DNA of 11,547 nucleotides from JAUXIQ01 sp030620925 [NCBI: Nitrospinota bacterium]. Its GTDB lineage: Bacteria; JAUXIQ01. The stretch is taken from contig JAUXIQ010000025.1 in the NCBI GenBank assembly GCA_030620925.1, positions 1-11,547 on the forward strand, written 5' to 3'. Position 1 is the stretch's first letter, and every line of letters starts with the position of its first letter. Position numbers and translations under genes: made by a program. This document shows, piece after piece, positions 6,415-11,547 of this stretch. A model generated the notes under the pieces. The model made no database searches and was not told the origin of the DNA. It saw only the letters and a program-made list of their open reading frames with translations.

Positions 6415-6909
6415 ATGGGAGCCAAAAAAATCTTCAGCGTGGACAGCCGGTTGTGCGTAGGGTGCAAGCAGTGCGAGTTGGTCTGCTCGCTGACCAAGAC
6501 GGGCACTTTCAACCCCCATAAAGCGCGCATACGCGTCACCAGGAACCAGGTTAAAGGGAATTATGTACCTGGTATCTGTTACCACTGCAAGCAGCCGAAG
6601 TGCCAGCAGGCGTGCCCTGAGGACGCCCTGAAGCGAGACATAGAAACCGGAGCGGTGGTGCTGAACGAGTCGCTGTGCTCGGGCTGCCGCGCCTGCGTGG
6701 TGGCATGTCCCTTCGGCGCCGTCCAGGTAGACCCCGACGGCAATATCCTCAAGTGCGACCTGTGCGGCGGAGACCCCACTTGCGTTAAATACTGCTCCGA
6801 GCGGCCGGAGAACAGCAGCCCGCTAATGGCTAACCCCGAGGGGGCCAAAGCGCTTCAATACGTGGAGCCCCACCAGGTAACATATACCAGGCGCTATGCC
6901 CAGCTCTAA
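6415..6909 (+). CDS. Multi-cluster 4Fe-4S ferredoxin subunit of the aldehyde oxidoreductase
   Basis: This 164-residue soluble iron-sulfur protein has an ATG at 6415 with AGGAG (6401-6405) nine bases ahead. Sixteen cysteines fall into four groups: C14/17/20/24, C55/58/63/67, C88/91/94/98 and C114/117/123/127. That is enough for four [4Fe-4S] clusters in the HycB/DmsB-like electron-transfer fold. It is encoded directly before an AOR gene, so its probable role is to carry electrons between the AOR tungsten/Fe-S site and ferredoxin or another acceptor, as known for the polyferredoxin subunits of multi-subunit AORs. No signal peptide or twin-arginine motif is present, so it is cytoplasmic. The C-terminal 30 residues (after about 134) lack cysteines and may contact the large subunit. 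Confidence 0.92.
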   Translation: MGAKKIFSVDSRLCVGCKQCELVCSLTKTGTFNPHKARIRVTRNQVKGNYVPGICYHCKQPKCQQACPEDALKRDIETGAVVLNESLCSGCRACVVACPFGAVQVDPDGNILKCDLCGGDPTCVKYCSERPENSSPLMANPEGAKALQYVEPHQVTYTRRYAQL

Positions 6910-6934
6910 AAATACTTTTACGCATGATATTTCG

Positions 6935-6976
6935 GATTGCAACCATGATGAAAGAGAAGCATTCATGCTTGCAATC
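6935..6976 (+). repeat. Inverted repeat in the ferredoxin-AOR intergenic leader
   Basis: GATTGCAA (6935-6942) and TTGCAATC (6969-6976) are perfect 8-base arms, with an inner ATGAA/TTCAT stem (6948-6952 / 6962-6966). No T tract follows, so it is not a terminator. It lies between the two operon genes and just ahead of the AOR ribosome binding site, so it could set their relative expression by mRNA processing or stability. Confidence 0.5.
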
Positions 6977-7006
6977 GGATCCAGTGTGGGTAATAAGGAG
7001 TAGGCG

Positions 7007-8974
7007 ATGTACGGCTACGGCGAGATACTCAGGATAGACTTAAGCTCTGGAGACATAAGCACGGAGCCTATCCCTTCTCAGGTCATCCGCAAATATGTCG
7101 GTGGGGAGGGGATAAACGACTGGCTCCTGTGGCAGCATTTTACGAAGGTCGATCCTAAAATCGACCCTAAAGGGCCGGACAACGTGCTCATCGCCGGTCT
7201 AGGACCGCTGGGAGGCACCGCCACCGGTTTGGGCAGCAAGATGAAGTTCACCTTCAAGGGCCCGGCCTGGAACATGTTCGGGGACAGCGTTGCAGGAGGC
7301 ACTTTTGGTACGGCCATGCGTTATGCGGGCTACGACCACATAGTGGTAACCGGCCGGGCGGATAAACCCGTCTACATCTGGATCGATGACGACAAGGTGG
7401 AGATACGGGATGCTTCAGCCCACTGGGGTAAGGGAGTGAAGGAGGCCGTGAAGGGCATCCGCGACGAGCTTGGGGATACGGATATGTCGGTCGCCTGCAT
7501 AGGACAGGCCGGCGAAAACCTGGTCTCGTACGCTTCCGTGACAGTCACCGAAGAGCGCTCTGCGGGCCGCACGGGAGCGGGGTGCGTGTTCGGCTCCAAG
7601 AACCTGAAGGCCATCGCCGCCCGGGGCAGCAAGGGCATTTCGGTTTCCGATCCAAAAGGATATTTAGAAGCGACCGATGAGATATATCACCGCCTTAAAT
7701 CGGATCCCACTCACTGGGGTTTCAGGAAAAACGGCACGCTCGGGGTGGTGGGCTTTTACGACAGGATCGGCGGCAACGCTTACCGGAATAACCAGTTTTC
7801 CATGGTGCCACCGGAAAAGATCAAGGTAATGCTGGCCCGCTGGTTCGCCGATAACATGAAGACTCACGACTTTGCCTGCTCCACGGGCTGCACTATGGGC
7901 TGCTGCCAGATATGCGAAGTCAAGGGACATGAATCGCCCCTGGCAGAGCGTTACAAGGGTCTGACGGGCGAGGGCCCGGAATACTTTACGGTGGCCACCT
8001 TCGGGATGGGATGTGATATACCCGACTATGCGGCAATCACCCATTTTCACCATGCCTGCAACGACTACGGCATGGACCTTGGGGAGATAGGAGGCGCGGT
8101 GCCCTTCCTCATGGAGCTATGGGAGAGAGGCATAATTGATGAAGAGGACACCAAACGCTGGTGCGGCGAGCCCATCCGCTTCGAATGGGGTAACGTGGAG
8201 GCGGTGGAGAAGACCATTCAGTCAGTGGGCCTGCAAAATGATCGTCTGGGAGAGATACTGAAGGACGGTCTGGTCAAAGCGGCCCAGAATATCATGGAAG
8301 AGAAAGACGTGCCGGTGCAACAGTACGTAATCCACGGGAAGGGGGGCGCCACCTTCCACGAGGAGATAAGGTCTTTCCCCATCTGGGCCTTAAACTTCGC
8401 CGTGGCCAGCAGGGGTTGCGACCACCTCAAGGGCCTCAACATGATGGATAAGGGCTTTCGCAAGGATATCTCAAAGGCATGGTTCGGGAGCGAAAAGGCC
8501 GGAGAGGGATACACTCCTGATCTCAAGGGAAAAGCCGCGGCCCGGAGCGAGAACCACACCACGGCTATCAATATCACCGGTGTCTGCGTGTTCCGGACGG
8601 CGTTGAATCCGCTCAATATAGATTTGGATCTCATGGCTCGCGCCTATACCGCGCTCACAGGAATCGAGCTGAATGGGGAGGAACTTTACCTGGCCGGTGA
8701 GCGGACATATAATCTGGAAAAAGCTTTCAATTCGAGGTTGGGCCTCCGCCGCGAAGACGACACCCTCTGCGACCGCTGGATGAAGGAGCCCATCAAGGAA
8801 GGGCCGGGAAAGGGCATGAAGGCTGAGGATTGGTTCGATGATCTACTTGATGAGTATTACGAATACCACGGTTGGGATAAAAAGACCTCCCTTCAGACCC
8901 GAAAAAAGCTGGAGGCGCTGGATATGGTTGATGTCCTGGAAGTGCTGGAGAATGAAGGTGCCGCGACGGAGTAA
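7007..8974 (+). CDS. aor: Aldehyde:ferredoxin oxidoreductase family, tungsten-pterin catalytic subunit
   Basis: This complete 655-residue enzyme has a start supported by AAGGAG ahead of the ATG at 7007. The family oxidises aldehydes to carboxylic acids (or reduces acids) at a tungsten bis-pyranopterin centre next to one [4Fe-4S] cluster, in the cytoplasm. The order is an N-terminal pterin-binding domain (GEILRIDLSSG, residues 5-15; RKYVGGEGIN, 28-37; GAGCVFGSKNLKAIA, 190-204), then the domain-2 cluster motif C291-x3-C295-x3-C299 in FACSTGCTMGCC, a pterin motif NDYGMD (352-357), and ITGVCVF with the fourth cluster ligand Cys527. The tail GERTYNLEKAFN followed by REDDT is typical. Two features are unusual. 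The first cysteine spacing is C-x3-C instead of the classical C-x2-C, with additional cysteines at 300 and 303. Asn occupies both positions (352, 522) where the Pyrococcus enzyme has Asp. The specific substrate is unknown. Confidence 0.94.
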   Translation: MYGYGEILRIDLSSGDISTEPIPSQVIRKYVGGEGINDWLLWQHFTKVDPKIDPKGPDNVLIAGLGPLGGTATGLGSKMKFTFKGPAWNMFGDSVAGGTFGTAMRYAGYDHIVVTGRADKPVYIWIDDDKVEIRDASAHWGKGVKEAVKGIRDELGDTDMSVACIGQAGENLVSYASVTVTEERSAGRTGAGCVFGSKNLKAIAARGSKGISVSDPKGYLEATDEIYHRLKSDPTHWGFRKNGTLGVVGFYDRIGGNAYRNNQFSMVPPEKIKVMLARWFADNMKTHDFACSTGCTMGCCQICEVKGHESPLAERYKGLTGEGPEYFTVATFGMGCDIPDYAAITHFHHACNDYGMDLGEIGGAVPFLMELWERGIIDEEDTKRWCGEPIRFEWGNVEAVEKTIQSVGLQNDRLGEILKDGLVKAAQNIMEEKDVPVQQYVIHGKGGATFHEEIRSFPIWALNFAVASRGCDHLKGLNMMDKGFRKDISKAWFGSEKAGEGYTPDLKGKAAARSENHTTAINITGVCVFRTALNPLNIDLDLMARAYTALTGIELNGEELYLAGERTYNLEKAFNSRLGLRREDDTLCDRWMKEPIKEGPGKGMKAEDWFDDLLDEYYEYHGWDKKTSLQTRKKLEALDMVDVLEVLENEGAATE

Positions 8975-8982
8975 AATCCAAC

Positions 8983-8997
8983 CTTTGTTAAACAAAG
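8983..8997. repeat. 15-base odd palindrome between AOR and MoaD genes
   Basis: CTTTGTT and AACAAAG flank a central A at 8990. The tight loop and absence of a T tract argue against termination. It could be a protein-binding site or have arisen by chance. Confidence 0.3.
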
Positions 8998-9031
8998 CAA
9001 CTTCCCAAGGCTCACGTTCAGGAGGTATGAA

Positions 9032-9304
9032 TTGGTAATCAAGGTAAGGTTCGAGGGGCCCATAAAAGACGCTGCGCGGTCCGAAGGGGAGGATATAAAA
9101 CTCGAGGGTACTAACGTAGGGCAGCTTATCGGCGCCCTTGCCGACAGGTACGGCCCTCGCTTCAAGGAATTCCTGATCGATGAGGAGACCGGGGGGTACA
9201 AAGAGGGGATACTAATACTCTCCGGAGGACGACGAATGGACCTCGACACGGAACTGGAAGAGGGGCAGGAACTGGTCTTCATCCCCGCCATAGCGGGCGG
9301 CTAA
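9032..9304 (+). CDS. MoaD/ThiS-family sulfur-carrier protein with C-terminal Gly-Gly
   Basis: This 90-residue ubiquitin-like protein starts at TTG 9032, six bases after AGGAGG (9020-9025). An ATG at 9027 is out of frame. It has the beta-grasp pattern: opening strand VIKVRFEGPIKD, a helix NVGQLIGALADRYG, a loop with FLIDEE, then ILILSGGRRMDL and LEEGQELVFIPAIAGG. The terminal Gly89-Gly90 is the site that is adenylated and turned into a thiocarboxylate, which then donates sulfur to precursor Z during molybdopterin/tungstopterin synthesis. It follows AOR by 57 bases in the same transcript, so it is likely dedicated to the AOR cofactor. The natural E1 partner is the rhodanese-MoeB fusion at 10142. 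Its stop overlaps the hpt stop by four bases. Confidence 0.9.
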   Translation: MVIKVRFEGPIKDAARSEGEDIKLEGTNVGQLIGALADRYGPRFKEFLIDEETGGYKEGILILSGGRRMDLDTELEEGQELVFIPAIAGG

Positions 9305-9828
9305 TCTTCTTCCTCCAGGTAGGCTATGTAGGGCAGCCCCCGATGTTTCTCGGCCATATCCAGGCCGTAACCCACCACAAATCGGTTCGGTATATCGAAG
9401 CCCACGTAATCAAGGTGCAGAGGGGTACTCCGGCGGGCCTGTTTGTTCAGCAGTACGCAGACCCTGATATCAAGAGGGTTTTCCTGGCGAAGATGGTTGG
9501 TGAGAAACTCTAAAGTGAGGCCCGTATCCGCCACGCAGTCAACGATCAGAACGTGTTTATCCCGCACCGAGCCTGAGGGTCCTGATGAGAAGCTTATCCG
9601 GCCCGAGGAGTCTGTTCCGTCACCGTAGCTGGATAGGCGCACGAAATCGCATTGGTGATCGATCTCCAGCAGGCGCATGATGTCGGCCATGAAGACCAAC
9701 GCCCCCTTGAGAACTCCCAGGAGCACTACTTCCTTTCCTCGATAGTCATCGGAAATGGAGGCCGCCAACTCCCTGACCCTGGCTCTGATAGTCTCTTCGT
9801 CCAGGAGGGGGACGATTTTCTGTTTCAT
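9301..9828 (-). CDS. hpt: Hypoxanthine phosphoribosyltransferase
   Basis: This 175-residue cytoplasmic purine-salvage enzyme converts hypoxanthine or guanine plus PRPP to IMP or GMP. The ATG at 9828 has AGGAAAG upstream. Motifs seen are LLGVLKGALVFMADI (PRPP-binding cis-peptide loop, Lys41-Gly42), the flexible loop LSSYGDGTDSSG (65-76), the PRPP signature VLIVDCVADTGLTL (93-106), LLNK (126-129) for purine binding, and the ending GFDIPNRFVVGYGLDMAEKHRGLPYI. In the PRPP signature the usual Glu-Asp pair is Asp97-Cys98, whereas the catalytic aspartate Asp101 and the TGxT are kept. Length and everything else are normal. The gene is convergent with the MoaD gene, sharing four bases at the stops, and splits the AOR cluster from the MoeB-like gene. 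Confidence 0.93.
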   Translation of the reverse strand: MKQKIVPLLDEETIRARVRELAASISDDYRGKEVVLLGVLKGALVFMADIMRLLEIDHQCDFVRLSSYGDGTDSSGRISFSSGPSGSVRDKHVLIVDCVADTGLTLEFLTNHLRQENPLDIRVCVLLNKQARRSTPLHLDYVGFDIPNRFVVGYGLDMAEKHRGLPYIAYLEEED

Positions 9829-9856
9829 GCAGACTTTCCTCGCCCACTCAGTATTT

Positions 9857-9879
9857 CTCCGGTGTTAAACGGCCCGGAG
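9857..9879 (-). promoter_or_regulatory. Hairpin in the hpt leader
   Basis: CTCCGG (9857-9862) and CCGGAG (9874-9879) form a 6-pair GC-rich stem with an 11-base loop, lying between the predicted hpt transcription start and its ribosome binding site. It may affect mRNA stability or translation. No known riboswitch consensus was recognised. Confidence 0.35.
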
Positions 9880-9886
9880 GCGAAAA

Positions 9887-9913
9887 TTACTGCTCAGTAA
9901 ACTTATTATAGCA
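9887..9913 (-). promoter_or_regulatory. Extended -10 promoter of hpt with an overlapping palindrome
   Basis: On the minus strand TGC-TATAAT (9913-9905) is a perfect extended -10 element, with no good -35 box. Transcription would start at about 9898. A TTACTG-CT-CAGTAA palindrome (9887-9900) lies exactly over the expected start, where a repressor would act. Confidence 0.5.
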
Positions 9914-10040
9914 GACATCGGAGCTGAACTGGTATTCCTGGCTTTAAAGTGCGGGTTCTCCCGAGGCGCCATTGAGCCGCAGTTGCGGGGAGCGGGTGGA
10001 TGTGGTAGCATGAGGGCTTTCAAAACTGTGGTGGAGGGAT

Positions 10041-10069
10041 TTGATAGTATCGCCCCTGCAATGTATATT
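10041..10069 (+). promoter_or_regulatory. Predicted promoter of the rhodanese-MoeB gene
   Basis: TTGATA (10041-10046), an exact 17-base spacer and TATATT (10064-10069) match 5/6 at both boxes. Transcription would start near 10076, with a leader of about 66 bases and the ribosome binding site AGAGGA (10129-10134) seven bases before the ATG. Confidence 0.6.
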
Positions 10070-10141
10070 AATGGATATTGTAATAGTCATATTTAATAAT
10101 TGCGAAGTTGAGCCTTTGGGAAAAAAGTAGAGGATTCAGTT

Positions 10142-11320
10142 ATGGGCAAGAGCTATCAGGAAATGCTTAAGGAGATTAAGGAGCAGATCAAAGAGGTCAC
10201 CATAGAGCAGGTGAACGAGATGCTCAACAACGGTGATCGGGTCGTCCTCCTCGACGTGCGCGAGAAGGACGAATGGCGTGAGGGCTATATAGAGGGGGCC
10301 GTAAACGTCACCCGCGGCATGCTGGAGATGCAGATAGAGCGGTCTCTCACCGATAAAGCCGCCAAAGTTATCTGCTACTGCGCGGGGGGCGTGCGCTCGG
10401 CTTTCACGGCCAAAGTCATGATGGAGTTGGGCTACGAGGACGTGTCTTCCATGGCCGGGGGTTTTAACGCCTGGAAACAGGCGCGTTACAATTTTGTAAA
10501 AGACAGGATGCTGAGTTCTGACCAGTTGAGCCGATACAGCCGCCACTTCATGCTTCCCCAGCTGGGAGAGAAGGGGCAGGGCAAGCTCCTGGACGCTAAG
10601 GTGATTATGGTGGGCGCAGGCGGACTCGGTTCCCCCGCGGGCCTGTACCTGGCCGCTGCGGGAGTTGGCACTATGGGTATTGTCGATTCCGACGTGGTGG
10701 ACGTCACTAACCTTCAGCGGCAGGTGCTGCATAAGACGGCCGACGTGGGCAGGCCCAAGACGGAATCGGCCAAAGAGACCATCAACGCCATCAATCCCGA
10801 CGTCGAAGTAATCACCTATCAGGAGAAGCTCACATCCGAAAACGTAATGGACATCATTGAGGACTACGACGTGGTGGTTGACGGATGCGACAACTTCCCC
10901 ACCCGTTATCTGGTAAACGACGCCTGCGTCCTGGCCGGCAAACCCAACGTCCACGGCAGTATTTTCCAATTCGAGGGTCAGGCCACAGTGCTGTCGTCAG
11001 GCGAGGGACCCTGTTACCGCTGCCTCTATCCTGAGCCGCCTCCTCCGGGCATGGTCCCCAGCTGACAGGATGCCGGAGTGCTGGGGGTCTTACCCGGCAT
11101 AGTGGGCCTCATACAGGCTACCGAGGCGGTCAAACTCATCCTGGGCGTGGGGAACACGCTGGTGGGCAGGCTCCTGCTGTATGATGCCCTGGACATGAAG
11201 TTCAGAGAAGTTCGTTTAAAGAAGGACGATGGGTGCCCCATCTGCGGCGTAAGCCCCACCATAACTCACCTGATCGACTATGATGAATTCTGCGGCTTGA
11301 GCGTAAGCCAGACCACTTGA
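10142..11320 (+). CDS. moeB: Probable selenoprotein: N-terminal rhodanese fused to MoeB/ThiF-type E1 enzyme, Sec308 at in-frame TGA
   Basis: Read conventionally, the gene stops at TGA 11063-11065 after 307 residues. Read through, it gives 392 residues. The rhodanese domain (about 18-115) has DVREKDEW (38-45) and the persulfide loop CAGGVRSAF with Cys80. The E1 adenylation domain follows: ATP loop GAGGLGSPAG (158-167), DVTNLQRQ (187-194), DGCDNFPTR (247-255) and zinc pair C291-x2-C294. The TGA falls in MVPS-U-QDAGVLGVLPGIVG, exactly where MoeB/ThiF proteins carry a conserved Cys (E. coli MoeB Cys187; ThiF Cys184 forms the carrier conjugate). Downstream homology is intact: LIQATEAVKLILG, LLLYDALDM and the second zinc pair C365-x2-C368. 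A SECIS-like hairpin follows the TGA. It should activate the MoaD-like carrier at 9032. The alternative explanation is a nonsense mutation or sequencing error of a Cys codon. Confidence 0.87.
11063..11100 (+). promoter_or_regulatory. UGA selenocysteine codon and predicted bacterial SECIS hairpin
   Basis: The TGA (11063-11065, followed by C as in E. coli fdhF) is followed by a perfect 7-pair stem ATGCCGG (11070-11076) / CCGGCAT (11094-11100). Above it is a bulged A (11077), then three more pairs (11078-11080 with 11091-11093, the last G-T), and an apical loop CTGGGGGTCT (11081-11090). The loop ends in GGTCT, as I recall for the fdhF SECIS loop. It lies at 24-28 bases from the U of UGA, against about 22-26 in fdhF. 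This is the layout read by SelB, which delivers Sec-tRNA. It was folded by hand, not by computation. Confidence 0.82.
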
Positions 11321-11337
11321 TTCTGAAACGGAATTCC

Positions 11338-11384
11338 GGGGGACGTGCCTGATATCAGATGTTGAGGCGTGTCCCCCATTTTTT
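11338..11384 (+). terminator. Rho-independent terminator after the rhodanese-MoeB gene
   Basis: A 12-pair stem (11338-11349 with 11366-11377, two G-T pairs, GGGGGAC/GTCCCCC base) with a 16-base loop is followed by six T residues (11379-11384). It sits after the TAA-free read-through frame ends at TGA 11320, not after the internal TGA, which supports the longer gene as the real transcript unit. Confidence 0.85.
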
Positions 11385-11404
11385 AATCCGAAGGGGGAAC
11401 GACC

Positions 11405-11547
11405 ATGATAAAGCGGGTATTCGCATTCAAGTATGCGGAGGGGCAACCGGTGGACGAGATGGAGGATTGGTACCTGGATCAGCACACCCAGCTTGCCAAG
11501 AAGATGCCGGGCATAGTGCGCTACGTTACCTACAAGGCTATCCCCCA
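11405..11547 (+). CDS. EthD-like small protein, 3' end cut off by window edge
   Basis: Forty-seven codons are visible from the ATG at 11405, preceded by an AAGGGGG ribosome binding site. The sequence MIKRVFAFKY, then the EMEDWYLDQHTQLAKK stretch and MPGIVRYVTYK, follows the ferredoxin-like (dimeric alpha/beta barrel) pattern of the EthD family: an N-terminal strand, a helix with a conserved W-Y-x3-H, and a PG-x2-R-Y strand. Such proteins are about 100-200 residues long. Some support ring-degradation or polyketide steps, but most have no known function. It starts just 21 bases after the terminator T tract, leaving no room for a standard promoter between them. It is therefore probably transcribed by partial read-through or from a promoter inside the upstream region. 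Confidence 0.75.
   Translation, partial: MIKRVFAFKYAEGQPVDEMEDWYLDQHTQLAKKMPGIVRYVTYKAIP

Larger units (their letters stand above)
9829..10141. other. Divergent intergenic region between hpt and the MoeB-like gene
   Basis: This stretch of 313 bases contains no credible gene. It contains the hpt promoter and leader on one side (9857-9913) and the MoeB-like promoter on the other (10041-10069). The GC-rich middle (about 9945-10010) has small stems such as CCGC/GCGG (9977-9988) but no T tract. No known RNA was recognised there. Confidence 0.6.

Noticed and set aside
7871-7921. Other possible selenocysteine sites, such as in the AOR cysteine cluster
   Set aside because: All cysteines there are ordinary TGC/TGT codons and the frame has no internal TGA. 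No other gene in the window resumes homology after a TGA.
10136-10969. A 277-codon open frame on the minus strand
   Set aside because: It is a shadow of the rhodanese-MoeB gene. The translation is His/Val-rich and without family motifs, whereas the plus strand carries clear domains.
10142-11065. A 307-residue protein ending at TGA 11063, plus a separate 80-residue gene starting at GTG 11078
   Set aside because: The second part is in the same frame, has no ribosome binding site and is plainly the C-terminal part of the same MoeB-like fold. The terminator lies only after 11320.
1-11547. CRISPR array, tRNA, rRNA, transposase or phage genes
   Set aside because: I saw no regularly spaced direct repeats, cloverleaf, rRNA-like sequence or mobile-element protein in any frame.

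Overview
The window (about 52-55% GC by eye) looks like a chromosomal segment of an anaerobic bacterium. It carries a tungsten-type aldehyde:ferredoxin oxidoreductase (AOR) with a multi-cluster ferredoxin subunit and a dedicated MoaD-like sulfur carrier. It also carries an acyl-CoA dehydrogenase, a peptide-type ABC ATPase and, most notably, a probable selenocysteine-encoding UGA. Gene content and style fit the Dehalococcoidia (Chloroflexota) or an anaerobic Desulfobacterota-like lineage. This is inference: no taxonomic marker gene is present.

Layout. 1-823 (minus): a DUF4911-like small gene overlaps the start of an oligopeptide/dipeptide ABC transporter ATPase that runs off the left edge. 1027-1833 (plus): a rhomboid-type intramembrane protease with a TTG start, divergent from the first pair. 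2035-3213 (plus): an acyl-CoA dehydrogenase ending at a strong terminator. 3566-4891 (plus): an exported protein of unknown function with a C-terminal zinc-ribbon-like motif, then a multi-pass membrane protein. 4892-5686: about 800 bases with no credible gene but several hairpins and a dispersed-repeat-like palindrome. 5687-6313 (plus): a metal-dependent cyclase/kynurenine-formamidase-family hydrolase. 6415-9304 (plus): ferredoxin, AOR and MoaD-like carrier, behind a good sigma70-like promoter. 9301-9828 (minus): hypoxanthine phosphoribosyltransferase, whose stop codon overlaps that of the MoaD gene. 10142-11320 (plus): a rhodanese-MoeB/ThiF fusion interrupted by an in-frame TGA at the conserved cysteine. 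11405 to the end (plus): start of an EthD-like protein.

How the genes fit together. The AOR needs a pyranopterin-dithiolene cofactor, whose sulfur comes from the C-terminal thiocarboxylate of a MoaD-type carrier. A MoeB/ThiF-type E1 enzyme adenylates that carrier, and a rhodanese can supply the sulfur. All of these parts lie within 5 kb here: ferredoxin, AOR, MoaD with a C-terminal Gly-Gly, and a rhodanese-E1 fusion.

The main discovery candidate is that fusion protein. Its apparent stop at 11063-11065 falls exactly where MoeB/ThiF proteins carry a conserved cysteine. The frame continues for 84 clearly homologous codons, including the second zinc CxxC. A 10-pair hairpin with a GGUCU-containing loop sits at the distance expected of a bacterial SECIS element. 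The simplest reading is a selenocysteine MoeB-like enzyme (Sec308) serving tungstopterin sulfuration.
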